Shown: one piece after another, positions 18,201 to 28,382 of the stretch | How positions within the stretch are numbered: the first letter of the stretch is position 1 | Layout of the letters: each line of letters opens with the position of its first letter | Assembly: GCA_004194705.1 (NCBI GenBank) | Contig: SADC01001385.1 | Location: 1-64,000 of the forward strand | Direction: 5' to 3' | Source: Ditylenchus dipsaci | Taxonomy: Eukaryota > Nematoda > Chromadorea > Rhabditida > Anguinidae | Length of the DNA stretch: 64,000 nucleotides | Translations under genes and position numbers: made by a program | Notes under the pieces: generated by a model | What the model was told of the DNA's origin: nothing | Seen by the model: only the letters and a program-made list of their open reading frames with translations | Database searches by the model: none

Positions 18201-20756
18201 GGCTCACCCCGGCTATGACACAAACTGTTCTAAAAATGAACGATTCTGACATTAATTCATTATGACAATAATTCAAATGAAAATTAATTGGTTTCGACAC
18301 GATTTGATTTGAAAGTAATTGTCTATGTCCAAAATCATCTTGCAACAAATCGTTGCGGAACTAATTGACTGTGACTCTTTTTTGCTGCTTTATTTAAGGC
18401 TCTTTTCTCGTTTTCCTGTTTTTCGATGCTTTTTTATGCACTTTACGTTGTTCACTGCTTTATTTACACTAATTTTAGATCCTATCATCATGAACAACTA
18501 TAGTAGCTCGGATGAGGCAAGTATGGATGGAGATGTGAGCGACTGGAGCGATGTTTCGGAAGAAGCGGTGGATCTTCTTACTCAAGCAGATCAAGAAGAG
18601 GTGGCGATTCATCCTGGTCGTCCAAAGAAGCAGATGGTGACAGTCAATCCACCCATTCAAATCGAGCTATTCCAAGTAGAAAAAGAATGAAGAACGGTGA
18701 TATCAGTTTTCTGGCAATTCTTGAAGGTCAGTTTTTGCATCTACAGTATCCCTATCAGAAAAATTATTTAAGGAGAGGTATACAAACGTTCTGAGCAGCC
18801 TAATGCCGAAAGGGATTCAACAGTGGCGTTGCATAATGCATTCCGAAGGCTGCAAGATGGTGATCGATACAAATCGAGCAGATCTCTGTGTTGGCAAAAG
18901 CAAAACTCGCCATTCTCATTGCACAGCTAAAGTTGATCTGGATATCAGGGCGATCAATGCGCGAGTTCCAATAATTGCTACTCAGAATCAGGTTTATTCC
19001 TTTATCTTCTGTTCAGATTTACTATTCATGTTGTGTGTTTCAGGCTGCACCGCGTCAAATCTAGTCAAGTATCATAGAAAATACAAGTAGAAAAGTTGCT
19101 GCGCGTATAAACCCTTTGAATGTAGCTCACGTGATCACTATCACAGAAATGTGGGGTTTTTATTGGATTATAGACTGGTTTCAATATTTGCTTGATTCTA
19201 GAAAATGAACGCTGATCCGACTACTTCAACGAATCCTGTCGATATGGTCATACCGGTTATGCTGCAGAATTACAAAATGACCTGTTTGTATTGTACGATA
19301 GTGGGCCATCCGCAAGAAGAATCATGATTTTTTCTACTCCAGCGCTGTTAGATGTTGGTTTTTTACGCGCTCTTAATCTTTCCACGTTATTCAGCATACT
19401 CATTTAGTTCCTACAAAATGCTAAGTGGTGGGGATTTGACGGAACGTTCACGCTAGTTCCGAAAGGATGGATTAAACTTCTAACATTGCATGCTAAGCTA
19501 GGGGGAACTTTTGTTCCATGTCTTAATGCATTACTACCAAAAAAATCCAGAAGAACCTATGATCACTTCTTCTCCGCCGTCAAGCAACTGATACCGAATT
19601 CAAATGTACGACATGCCCATATGGATTTTGAGAAAACGTTGATTTCTGCCTTCGAACATGTATATAATTGTAAGTTTTTGATCTAAGATTCCATAAAAAT
19701 TGGATCCAATTTTCTTTAGTGGCTGAAAAACATGGATGTTTTGCCCACTTTGCTCGAGCTTTGTATAGAAAAGTTGGAAAGCTAAGGCTGGTACGCAAAT
19801 ATAAACTGAAAGAAGACTTCACGAATCTGTTCGATATGCTCAAATCAATAGGTATTTTCTCTTCGACTCATCCAGAAAACTTGTTATGTATATGATTTTC
19901 TAGCTTACGTTCCAATTGATGACGTCAACAGTGCCTATGATGCAGTTATGACTCAGTGTGCTCGCAATTCAGATACAACGGAGAAGTTTGTTAACGGTTC
20001 CTGTGAAAGGCGTTTTATCGACTATTTCGTGAAGGTTAGGTTAGCGAAGGTTTTTTTTATTCATTAAAATCATACACTTAAGACTTGGATCGGTCAAGAC
20101 GGTGCTAGGTCTATGTTCCCAATCTCTCTCTGGAATTGCTTTGCCTTAACGTTGAATGGAAGTCGAAAACTACCAATTCGCTAGAAGCTTGGCTGAACTC
20201 TCTCGAACTGGCTTTGGCAACTGCTGGCGGTGGCTAAGGCAAATGAAACAATAAGGCAGTCTGATGGAGGCGCAAATCGTTCTGCTCCAGGGCACACCGA
20301 AGAAATTGAAGCTAGTAGATCAGCGCATTGCTCGTGAAAGATTGCAGTCAAGTGGTGGTTTAATGGACAACCTGAAGACTGCGCAAGTGTACATTGAATC
20401 AAGTTGTTCAATAAATCGAGTACACACTTAACAGAGACTTGACTGTAGAAAGAATAATGGGCAGTTTTATTGCTCAAAGAAAACTGCACTGTGAATATTC
20501 GTAACGGATAATATTTTATAGCAAAAAGACAACCATAAAGCAATTTAAGATACAGTGAACTATAGTGTCAAAGTTACTATTTACAAGTCCCTTAGTATCA
20601 AAACCACTTTGTTCCGAAGACATTTAAATGCCAAACAATTACTTTTAAATCAAATCGTGTCGAAACCAATTAATTTTCATTTGAATTATTGTCATAATGA
20701 ATTAATGTCAGAATCGTTCATTTCTAGAACAGTTTGTGTCATAGCCGGGGTGAGCC
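18201..20756. repeat. Inner terminal inverted repeats of the MULE
   Basis: 18201-18325 (GGCTCACCCCGGCTATGACA, CAAACTGTTCTAAAAATGAA, TTGGTTTCGACACGATTTGA) is mirrored with few mismatches at 20633-20756. These arms of about 125 bp directly flank the transposase gene and may be the original MULE ends, with the minisatellite blocks outside them added later. Confidence 0.85.
18490..20431 (+). CDS. MULE transposase with FLYWCH-type zinc finger, multi-exon, some frame breaks
   Basis: An acidic N-terminus (MNNYSSSDEASMDGDVSDWS, from 18490) leads to a FLYWCH-like finger near 18760-18960: WRCIMHSEGCKMVIDT, then HSHCT, with the expected W-C-C-H-H pattern. The DDE core follows: WWGFDGTFTLVPKGWIKLLT (about 19430-19490, first D), PCLNALLPKKSRRTYDHFF, then HAHMDFEKTLISAFEHVY (about 19605-19670, second D). 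Next come AEKHGCFAHFARALYRKVGK, FDMLKSI, YVPIDDVNSAYDAV and the late TWIGQDGARSMFPISLWNCF with TTNSLEAW (20092-20190), matching the tWiG...fpi.lWN...RTNN..E.wH pattern of this family. Introns of about 45-60 bp are visible at 19672, 19852 and 20036. One-base frame changes near 18690, 18795 and 20150 may be decay or assembly errors. Nuclear cut-and-paste transposase; activity uncertain. Confidence 0.8.
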
Positions 20757-20949
20757 AAAAAAACTACATTTGAAAAGTGTCGTTTTTGAAAAATGTCCCC
20801 TAGCCAAAAAGATGATTTACCTCACGAAAAACAAGAAATCACGAAAAAGATTATTTATCTCACGAAAAAGATTATTTATCTTACGAAAAAGATTATTAAT
20901 GTCACAAAAAAGATTGTTTTTGTGTAATTTAAGTCTAAATATTTGCGGG

Positions 20950-21435
20950 AATTTGAATTTTTTAGTCAAAAAGTAAGTTGGATTTCTCAGAGTCCCACCC
21001 CAGAATGGCCAGAAGCCCATGAAAGTCGGTTTTTGGGGGTTAACTAAAGGGTGGGTAAACTTTTTCCGAAAAATTGATTGAGGGGATCAGAATTCCAGTC
21101 AAATGGCTTAAATCGCTCAGAATTCCATATTTAACCATTCTCACCACCTCAAACCATCCTAAGCACTGATTTAGGATAGTTAGATGCTGATTTGGAGCAG
21201 TTTATGATGGTTTTGGGTGGTTTGAGGTGGTTGAGAGTGTTTAAGGGTATTATTCTAAAGCGATTTAGCCCATCCGACTGGAATTCTGTCCACTCAATCG
21301 AATTTAAAAAGTTTACTTCCCTTTAGTAAACACTCAAAAAACCAACTTTCAGGGGCTTTTGGCCACTCTGGGGGTGGGATTCTAGAAATCCAAGTTACTT
21401 TTTGACTGAAAAATTTAAATTCCCGCGGAAATTTT
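20950..21435. mobile_element. Palindromic MITE nested in the second MULE arm
   Basis: The arms run from GCGGGAATTTGAATTTTTTA and CCCACCCCAGAATGGCCAGA to the inverse at 21290-21430, centred near 21170. The inner part matches the palindrome at 11660-12030 (GGGGGTTAACTAAAGGG, GATCAGAATTCCAG, TAAATCGCTCAGAATTCCA). The outer AATTTGAATTTTTTAGTCAA word also occurs at 22985-23005, the other arm of the host, so the palindrome either duplicated the host arm or is part of it. Confidence 0.75.
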
Positions 21436-21461
21436 AACTAGAAACGATAAGAGAGAAAAAT

Positions 21462-22100
21462 TTGGGGCATTTCGAAGACAGGCCATATGCAGTCGCTTTT
21501 TTCTATGAGAATATCACAGTGCGTGGCAAAGACAAAGTTGAAACGTCCGTCAGTGAAGCTTATTCTTGTGATATCAACTCTAAGGCACGTGCGCCGCCAA
21601 TTCCTTTTCAGTGGTTTTGCAAGCAGATGGGACCTACAAGTTAATAACGCTGAACTACCCTCTTCTGGTAAGTTATCATGTTATAGCAGAATCATCTCAT
21701 CGCAAAATTCAGGTTGCCGCCTTCTTGATGCCGACAAGATTCCCTTTCCCACTTTTACTGCTATCTCATCGCATGAGGCCACTTGGGTATACAGCAAATA
21801 TTTTGGCGCCATAGCAAGTGCAGATCAAGCTCACCCCTACACTCCAAGCACTTCAAGGATGATGTGGCTGCCCTATCTCGGGCTACCGATATTTTACGAA
21901 TTTGCGGCAGGTAAGCTCTAACGTCCATCAATCTAAAAAAATCTTAGACACACTTCTTCAGCAGCAAAAACTCTTTCTCGACACTGGGATGCAAAGTGGG
22001 GTGGAATCGAACGTCTTTGGACTGCGTCCTTGAAGTTCTTTCAATCCTGGCTTCTTCGAGATGACTACCGTGGTGGACTTACAGACATGCTACCGAATTA
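21462..22100 (+). pseudogene. Decayed second MULE transposase
   Basis: Fragments in plus-strand frames: VLQADGTYKLITLNYPLL (about 21613-21666, first catalytic D in the DGTYK motif), an intron of 45 bp, then DADKIPFPTFTAISSHEATW (about 21729-21790, carrying a second D and the E of SHE-x-TWVY), and a downstream exon KTLSRHWDAKWGGIERLWTA ending at about 22099. DGTYKLxxLNYPLL and AxSSHExTxxYxxxF are characteristic of MULE DDE domains. The upstream ORF (21462-21610, GKDKVETSVSEAYSCDI) may be its N-terminal part. No zinc finger was found. Frame changes and missing C-terminal blocks suggest a dead copy. Confidence 0.65.
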
Positions 22101-22380
22101 GGAATGCCGTCCTTCACTACGAACAACGCCGAACTCCATGAAGAAAAAAAGTTGTGCGTGCTTAGACTTCTTGTTCAAGTCATTTAATTATTGGAAAATT
22201 GTTGTTGTTGAATACGGCAAATAAAATTATTAAACCATCACATTTTTTGCTTTGTTTTTCTTGCTAGCAAAACGATCACCTAATGGCGACTCTAAAAAGT
22301 AAGCAAACCCTTGAAAAGTCAACAAAATAGGCGGATGTTAGCCTATATAAACCTAGGTACGTATAATTTTAGCTGTTTTA
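22100..22380. other. MULE interior, non-coding
   Basis: Between the transposase relic and the next MITE. Contains AATAAA (about 22219) after the relic's stop, a possible polyadenylation signal of the old transposase gene. Confidence 0.4.
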
Positions 22381-22544
22381 CAGTCGACGCTCTCCATAAG
22401 GAACCCCCTCCATAGGGAAGAAAAGTGGGCCCATTTGGTGACAGTTAGTATAATTTGACCTAAACCGACGCTCTACATAAAGGACGCTCTCTATAAGGAC
22501 AAAAAAGTCGGTCCCTTCGAGTCCCTTATGGAGAGCGTCGACTG
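22381..22544. mobile_element. pogo-like MITE, CAGTCGACGCTCTCCATAAG ends
   Basis: TA-flanked (22379-22380, 22545-22546), 164 bp, ends CAGTCGACGCTCTCCATAAG and inverted CTTATGGAGAGCGTCGACTG. Inserted in the interior of the second MULE. Confidence 0.9.
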
Positions 22545-22754
22545 TATTAATATTTTGACGGTCATATGTGTCAAAACGCTTAAATTATGGTGGTAGTTGC
22601 TGACAGCAAAGTCAGTGAATTCACTAAAAATTGGTAAAAAAATAGATGTACACCCAAGGGGATTAGAAATGACCTAGGCGATTTGTATATCAAGGTCCAT
22701 CCCCTTTCAAGCAACTAGTGACAAGTCTGTCTTTTGATTTACATCTAGTTGCAT

Positions 22755-22970
22755 AAGTTTGAGGATATAAATGAGCAGCTTGATGGCGAAAAAAAGCATT
22801 TTGATCAATTCGATAACATTAAAAAGAAATTTGAGGGCGTAAAAAAGAAATTTGAGGGCGTAAATGAGCAATTTGAGGGCGTAAATCAGTATTTGATCAA
22901 CTTTCTGATTTGAGGGCGTAAATAATAAATTTGAGGGCGTAAATCAGTTTTTGAGGGCGTTAAATCAATT
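22755..22970 (+). repeat. Minisatellite GAGGGCGTAAATGAGCAATT
   Basis: About seven copies of TTTGAGGGCGTAAATnAnnn with period about 21-24 bp; two more copies at 1269-1308. It sits just inside the right arm of the second MULE, the same subterminal position the minisatellites take in the foldback elements of this window. Confidence 0.8.
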
Positions 22971-23145
22971 TTAGCCGTTACTTTTCGACTAAAAAATTCA
23001 AATTCCCGCAAAGTTTAGACTTTAGCTACACAAAACAATCTTTTTTGGTGACATTAATAATCTTTTTCGTAAGATAAATAATCTTTTTCGTGATATCTTG
23101 TTTTTCGTGAGATAAATCATCTTTTTCGCAAACCAAATAATATTA

Positions 23146-23593
23146 CAGTCGACTCTCGATAAACCGTGACACCCAAGAGTTTGTTCCTGCCTAGGGTCCG
23201 ACACTTTTTTTAGCTCAATTTTGATTTTTTTTGCCAAAAACTGATTCGTCAGTCCAGTCCGAAAGATCGCAAGGATCCCGATTTTTCCGATCATTTCTCA
23301 AAAAAGCTAAAATTTTGACCATTAAGACTCGCGCCTCTCGATAAGCCGTCACCCTATTTTAAGCCGTCACCCTATATTTTTAAGAATAGAGTGACGCTTA
23401 TCGAGAGGCGCGGGTCTTAATGGTCAAAATTTCAGCTTTTTGAGAAATTATCGGCAAAATCGGAATTCTTGCGATATTTCGGACTAGACTGACTAATCAG
23501 TTTTGGCAAAAAAATTCGAAAATTGAGCTAACAAAATGTCGGACCCTAGGTGGAAACGAACTTTTGAGGTGACGGTTTATCGAGAGTCGACTG
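23146..23593. mobile_element. pogo-like MITE, CAGTCGACTCTCGATAA ends
   Basis: TA-flanked (23144-23145, 23594-23595), 448 bp, almost entirely palindromic with centre near 23365. It shares GTCCGACACTTTTTTTAGCT and GATCGCAAGGAT words with 1507-1933. It abuts the right end of the second MULE. Confidence 0.9.
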
Positions 23594-23609
23594 TATGCCC
23601 TTTACCCCT

Positions 23610-23791
23610 GGTCACAGTGAGAGGTCGAAGAAATCGTTATTTCATTTGTCCCAATGCAAATCTGATATAGAAACCCCTCTTAACCATATACTAATTATGG
23701 GTGATCTTCTATATCAGATGTGCACTTGGACAAATAAAATGACGGTTTCTAGGCAGCATTTTATTTCGTCTTCGACCTCTCACTTTGACCA
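23610..23791. mobile_element. Small MITE, GTCACAGTGAGAGGTCGAAG ends
   Basis: The left GTCACAGTGAGAGGTCGAAG and right CTTCGACCTCTCACTTTGAC are inverted copies. Further inside, TTTGTCCCAATGCA and TATCAGATGTGCACTTGGAC also pair. Length 182 bp, non-coding, family unknown. Confidence 0.7.
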
Positions 23792-24146
23792 AAAGGTTAA
23801 TCTCAATTAGAGTGTGGTTCAAAAACTCAACTACCAACTACTAGGTACATCTAAAAGTATTTGCCGATAGGGCCGCTGTAGCAGAAATTGGCTATAAAAT
23901 AGTCGGATGCGAAAATTAGATAAATGAATAAATTAGACAATTTCTTCAATTTTTACTGTTTGTATGTTTTCGATTTTTCAAAAGTTGACAAAACTAGTAG
24001 GTAGCCGTTTCGCGGTTTTCGAACATTGTTTGAATTTGCACCATTTTTTATTTTTACTATTTTTGCAGTTTGAAACAAAAATTTGAGCGGGTTTCTAACA
24101 TGCACTGGTCTAACCTACGTTTATGCTGAAAAATGCAGAAAAGCAC
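23792..24146. other. No gene seen
   Basis: AT-rich spacer without recognised exon or inverted repeat. Confidence 0.4.
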
Positions 24147-24382
24147 TTCAAGGGGCACGCTCACGCTTTAAAATTGGCCCTCTCCAATTCAAAAATTTTC
24201 ATAATCTTTATATTTCTGTACGGAATTTCCAACTTGGTTTCTAACAAAACCATACCTAAAATTCAATTCTAGGTATGGTTTGTTAGAAACCAAGTTGGAA
24301 AATCCGCACAGAAATCCAATGATTATGAAAGTTTTTTTAATCGGCGGGGAACCAATTTTAAAGCGTGAACAGGCCCCTTTAA
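24147..24382. mobile_element. Diverged TTAA-family MITE
   Basis: Left TTCAAGGGGCACGCTCACGC, right GCGTGAACAGGCCCCTTTAA. The interior GTACGGAATTTCCAACTTGG and TTTCTAACAAAACCATACC is shared with 14756-14997 and 46986-47221. The left TTAA has changed to TTCA. Confidence 0.7.
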
Positions 24383-24465
24383 AAGAAAACAAAAAGGCGT
24401 GATTTTGAATAATGCCCAAAAAGACGGTGAACGCTGCTAAGCCGACAAGGGCATGTTTTAATATA

Positions 24466-24753
24466 TCAAATTGGGTACTTATATTCTATCCGGATCCAAC
24501 CTATTTAGTCACGATTTTGAATTAGTGGGTGCCGGCCTATTAGAGAGAATATTTTTTTGAGAAAAACAGACAAAAACAAAAATTTTCGCCAAAAAATATT
24601 GTCCTATTTTTTATGAAGTGCATATTTTCCATTTTGTTATGCTATTCATAAATTAAGAATGAAAAAGGAATCTGTAAAGAAGCATATTATAGTTTCAAAT
24701 GTAAGTGACAAAATGGCTGGGTCCGGATAAAGTATAAGTACCTCAAATTGAAT
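24466..24753. mobile_element. MITE with TATCCGGA-containing arms
   Basis: TCAAATTGGGTACTTATATT then TATCCGGATCCAACC at the left; GGGTCCGGATAAAGTATAAG then TACCTCAAATTGA at the right, inverted. The interior includes GCCGGCCTATTAGAGAGAAT, a fragment of the TACCGTAT family (24533-24552). Confidence 0.7.
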
Positions 24754-25064
24754 TGCAGCATCAAATTTTTTTTTTTTTTTCAGCAGACTTTTCAAGTCTT
24801 ACTCAAAAATACTGAACCAAAAATACTAAAATTAATGTGTGAGACATAGCACTTTAGTCCTTTTTTGCTTATTTAAGATCGATTTTGTGAGCAAAATCAC
24901 AAATTTGAGTTATTTTATTGACTTTTTTCTTTTATCATTTTTGATATCACTGTGTCATTTTTAAAGTCGAAGAGAGTGTGATTTTTAGCTTCAGATAATT
25001 AGTAAATATGAATTAGGTGCTGAATTTCAGTAATTTAGTGCTGCAATTCAGTAACAGCCATTTT

Positions 25065-25485
25065 GGCCCTATACGACAATAGGTCCCATTTTTGCCTTGG
25101 TCCCCCCTGTTGATTTTTTTATATTTTTCGCTTCTATTTTAACCAATTTTATTTTCTTCTTTCGGCGACACACTAACATTGCAATACCTGCAATACACTT
25201 CGCTTCACAATATTCATATCACTTCCGCATTTATTGCACTGCATTGTATTTCGAAGTAGCTTGAGATTTGCCAAAAAAGTGATGGCATCATCCGTCGAAA
25301 GTTGGAAAAGCTCTCTCAAACGAATGCTTTCCAAGTCCACTAGTTCAAGATTTTCAACTAAAGATTTGCGCACCATATTCTAAAAGAAATAAAAAATAAG
25401 CAAAAATAGATTCGAAAATAAAAATCAGCGAAAAATATCAACAGGGGGACCAAGGCGAAAAATGGACCTATTGTCGTATAGGGCC
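25065..25485. mobile_element. Merlin/ISXO2-like element remnant with 8-bp TSD
   Basis: Exact 8-bp duplication GCCATTTT (25057-25064 and 25486-25493). Inverted ends GGCCCTATACGACAATAGGT, followed by CCATTTTTGCCTTGGTCCCC, mirrored at the right. The core encodes a fragment whose NTMQCNKCGSDM word resembles the zinc-ribbon N-terminus of ISXO2/Merlin-type transposases; 8-9-bp duplications are typical of Merlin. Related end pieces occur at 35838-35870 and 56930-57000. Confidence 0.8.
25173..25376 (-). pseudogene. ISXO2/Merlin transposase N-terminal fragment
   Basis: The 67-residue ORF MVRKSLVENLELVDLESIRL...LRNTMQCNKCGSDMNIVKRS ends shortly after the CxxC pair. Known ISXO2-type transposases start with a short helical region then CxxC...WrC before the DDE domain; here the second cysteine pair and the catalytic domain are missing. 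The element is therefore internally deleted and non-autonomous. The assignment rests on one motif and its placement between matching termini. Confidence 0.6.
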
Positions 25486-25493
25486 GCCATTTT

Positions 25494-26085
25494 ATTTACA
25501 TTTTTTTGAATTCTTCTTTCCTAGAGTGCAAAGCTTGATTTTATTTTCCTCTCTCTAATTAGTTCATTCCCGCCAATAAAAAGTTTACAGTATCGCCAAT
25601 ATCAGTTTTAAAAACCTTTCGATCCGTAAATAACAGCATACACATTTCAAGCCAAAGACCTTGATTCAAAAAAATGAGCAGTTTCCGCAGTGCAATTGGT
25701 TGTGCGCGCGAAACCCCTAATCAGCCTCTATAATCTCTAACCATGATTTGAAATTACCTGCCTGAATAATTATTGACATATCTTGCCAAAAACAGATGAA
25801 TCATTTTTCTTCAAAATAATAAAAACAGAGTAATTGCACTCTATTTTTTTGCATTTGCTGATTTTTGCGATTTTTGTCGTTTGAAATTTAATAAACAAAT
25901 CTGTTGTCTTCAATTAAATTTCCACTATTAATCTCAAAACCGGAAAAAGAGAGAATATTTAGCTTTTAAGTGAGCGGCAGGTTTAATAAAATTCTCAGAC
26001 TTAAAAAATGTGTCAACTGTATTTAACTAAATTGAGGTGACACCTGCATGCATATTTAACCTTTTTAAGATTGTGCGGTAACCTT
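25494..26085. other. No gene seen; possible downstream region of minus-strand gene
   Basis: Lies 3' of the minus-strand gene at 26086-26735. No exon with a matching phase was recognised. AT-rich with CTCTCTAATTAG-type words. Confidence 0.35.
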
Positions 26086-26735
26086 TCAAGTGTTTTGTGA
26101 GTGAAAATTAAAGTTGCAAATCGCGAACCAGGTCATTAGCGCCTTTTCACCAAGTTCACAGTTTACCTTGGAGAAGTCACTACTGAGTCTAGAGGAGGCT
26201 CGCTTGTCTTTTTCTGAAGTGTTGTCTAGAGATTGGCTGGAAGAGCTCACTGATATCTCGGTTTTACAGTCTGTGCTGGGCAACACTTCAGACAAGTGCA
26301 CCTGATTAAGACTCTGTGCTTTCTATAAATAAGAAATTCACAAAATATTTTTTGATTTTTTTTACAAAAAAGAGACTATAGGTTTGGTTTCTTCGACTGT
26401 GCATAAAACACTCTTTTGGTCGATCGGAAGCTGATCGACGAGATCGTTGAACTCGTTGCTTGTGTTCTTGAAATTCATTAATAGAAGGGGCTGGAAAATC
26501 GGCTTTGCTAGAGGATTCTTCTAAAATTTATTTTTTAGGTAAATTAATGTGGTAAAAGATGGCTACCATTTGAGTCGCCGAGCAGAGGGGCAATGGACAT
26601 GTTTGCAGGAGTTAATAAAGCACTAACTGTGAAACCAGCAGCATGCTTTTTTTCTTCTTGTCGCTTCCATTCGAGATCTTTGATGGCACTAAGAATTGAC
26701 TTACTGTAACCACTACTATTGGGAGAGGAAGTCAT
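26086..26735 (-). CDS. Unrecognised three-exon gene, Ser-rich protein
   Basis: Exons 26735-26567, 26520-26366 and 26322-26086 join in one frame through GT-AG introns of 46 and 43 bp. The product of about 186 residues starts MTSSPNSSGYSKSILSAIKD, then LEWKRQEEKKHAAG, FTVSALLTPANMS, a basic stretch (KQRVQRSRRSASDRP) and a Ser-rich C-terminal part (ISVSSSSQSLDN, RASSRLSSDFSK). FTVSALL fits the loose eh1-type pattern (F-x-V-x-x-L-L) of transcriptional repressors, but that is a weak match. A second GT donor at 26166 could lead to further exons; otherwise the frame runs to a stop at 26086. Phase consistency across both introns supports a real gene. The family was not recognised. Confidence 0.6.
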
Positions 26736-26759
26736 TTGGTGGCTAAAATATTTTTCGTA

Positions 26760-27287
26760 TAGTGAAAGAAGCTGTTAAAGGAGGGACGTCGAGTTTCCGT
26801 TTAATGACGCCCCGCTCACGTCCGATCGCCCGCTGATGAAAGGGGTCTGACACTTTTTTAACTCTTGATTTTGATTATAGAGGATAAAATGCTCCAGCTC
26901 GGGTTAGAGAACAGGGCCTTTACTCCAAATTAATACCAGGGCAGTAATTAGGCCGAAAAATAAAAAAGGTATTAAAAGACTTAATCGAACTACTTTTGGG
27001 TTAGCATGCTTAATTTTTTTTAAACCATGATTTTATTGGATAAATTTTTTGCTTTGTTTTTTGACTTGAAAGTACATTGTTTTTGGCTCAAAAATGCCTT
27101 GTTTTTTTTCTTTGTCAAAGCGGAAAGTACACAAACAATTTGTTTATAAGACCATTTAAGCAGCCCTGCTCTTCTAGTTTCTAATGTCGTATCATTTGTT
27201 GCAACATATTGCAAAATCAAGCAGAAAACATTAAGTATGAAGCAAATCGAATGAACAAGACTGGTTACAACTTTAAAATTTTTTATC
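26760..27287. other. No gene; pogo-like fragment
   Basis: GAGTTTCCGTTTAATGACGC at 26791 followed by GGGGTCTGACACTTTTTTAA and CTTGATTTTGA resembles one half of the pogo-like MITEs at 1507 and 23146; the other half is missing. No exon recognised. Confidence 0.4.
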
Positions 27288-27289
27288 TA

Positions 27290-28380
27290 CAGGGTGTCTC
27301 AAAAGCATTGGGTATTTTTTGAAAATTTCGTGTAGGTAGCCCCTTGCCCGGTCGATTCCCGATTTTTTTCGGGAATCTCCACGAAAGTAGGATTTTGAGA
27401 ACACCACAACTTTTTTATATTTTTCATCCCATTTCAGTTTGAAAGAAGACCAAAGATGCCGATAGTGATTTTTTGGGTATGCCGGATTATAACAGTAATA
27501 CGGTTTAAAAGCTGATGAATATTAAAAGCTGATGAAAATTTAGTTCGGTCCGTTGGACAAAAATTTTGAGAAAAATAGACTTTATATGAGAAAAAGTCGA
27601 GTTCAGAAAATGTTTTTTTTACATAATTACCGCTGTTGTTCGTAATCTTGCAATTATGACCGGGGCGTGTAATACCTTGTTAGAAAGCTCATCATATGAA
27701 CTTTCAAATGCTATATCACACTTCAGACAAAGATCATGGAAAGTGCCCTAAATAATCAAAGTTTGCATGAATGTCAAATTTCCGAGTGCTTGACTTCGGA
27801 AGCCATTATCTTAAAAATGAATGAGAAAATCGGAAAATCGATGCATGCCATCGTGTTCAGCGTATCGTAAATAGAATATTACTGTTATAATCCGGCATAC
27901 ACAAAAAATCACTATCGCATCTTAGGTTCACTTTTACAAAAAATCGCTCAATCGCTTAAATGGTCTTCTTTTAAACTGAGATGGGATGAAAAATATAAAA
28001 AAAATAGTCCAGGTCCAAATTTAGAAAAAATCGGTGCTAGTAGCGGATACCCCCCCCCCCAACAATTTTTATTCAAAATCAGTTTTAACGGTTTCTAAGT
28101 AATTTGTATGCGCTGAAAACGATAAAAAAAGGTTTTTCGGGCATTTTCTGACCTAAAAAGTTGATTTTCGGAAAAAAATTTTTTGACCAAAATTCGACTT
28201 TTGCCTTGGGGGACCAATATAAACCACCTGAAAATGGTACCTAGAGTCCTAAAAGATGGAATTTGCTACTAGGGTCAAAAAGCTCTTAAAAGCATCACAA
28301 AAAATGTAAAAAAAACTTAAAGATTCAGGCAATTTTCGCGTAAATTTTCAAAAACTACCCAATACTTTTGAGACACCCTG
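27290..28380. mobile_element. mariner-type element, CAGGGTGTCTCAAAAG ends
   Basis: TA-flanked (27288-27289, 28381-28382). Ends CAGGGTGTCTCAAAAGCATT and inverted AATACTTTTGAGACACCCTG; this terminus type is common in mariner-family elements. Subterminal inverted words TTTTTCATCCCATTTCAGTT and AAACTGAGATGGGATGAAAA add a second level of pairing. The interior (27640-27890) has no transposase but matches 46030-46270, a relic copy. A C-run CCCCCCCCCC sits at about 28050-28060. Confidence 0.85.
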
Positions 28381-28382
28381 TA

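Larger units (their letters stand above)
17557..20805. mobile_element. MULE with FLYWCH/DDE-type transposase, GGCTAGGGG ends
   Basis: Target duplication AAAAAGAT (17549-17556 and 20806-20813). The ends GGCTAGGGGACATTTTTC and the inverse GAAAAATGTCCCCTAGCC match. The left end is a foldback block of CATTTTTCCAAAACGA monomers (17557-17790), a 250-bp spacer and the inverted array (18040-18200). Then comes an inner inverted repeat of about 125 bp (18201-18325, GGCTCACCCCGGCTATGACA), mirrored at 20633-20756. The right end has only a short piece of the monomer array. The centre encodes the transposase. It was inserted into the arm of the second MULE, giving relative age. Confidence 0.85.
17516..23136. 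mobile_element. Second MULE, split by insertion of the first
   Basis: The left end (about 17516-17548, ATTTGG, then AAAGATGATTTATCTCACG) matches, inverted, the right end at about 23095-23136 (CGTGAGATAAATCATCTTTT followed by CCAAAT). After the MULE inserted at 17557-20805, the left arm resumes at 20806 and runs to about 20985 (CACGAAAAAGATTATTTATC tandem words, GCGGGAATTTGAATTTTTTA), the inverse of 22978-23110. The interior holds a decayed DDE transposase (21462-22100), a palindrome (20950-21435), a pogo-like MITE (22381-22544) and a GAGGGCGTAAAT minisatellite (22755-22970). Exact outer ends and target duplication are unresolved. Confidence 0.75.

Noticed and set aside
17513..18249. F/K/N-rich ORFs (66-123 codons)
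   Set aside because: Mostly translations of TTTCCAAAACGAC monomers. Only the spacer part (17800-17966) is kept as a separate observation.
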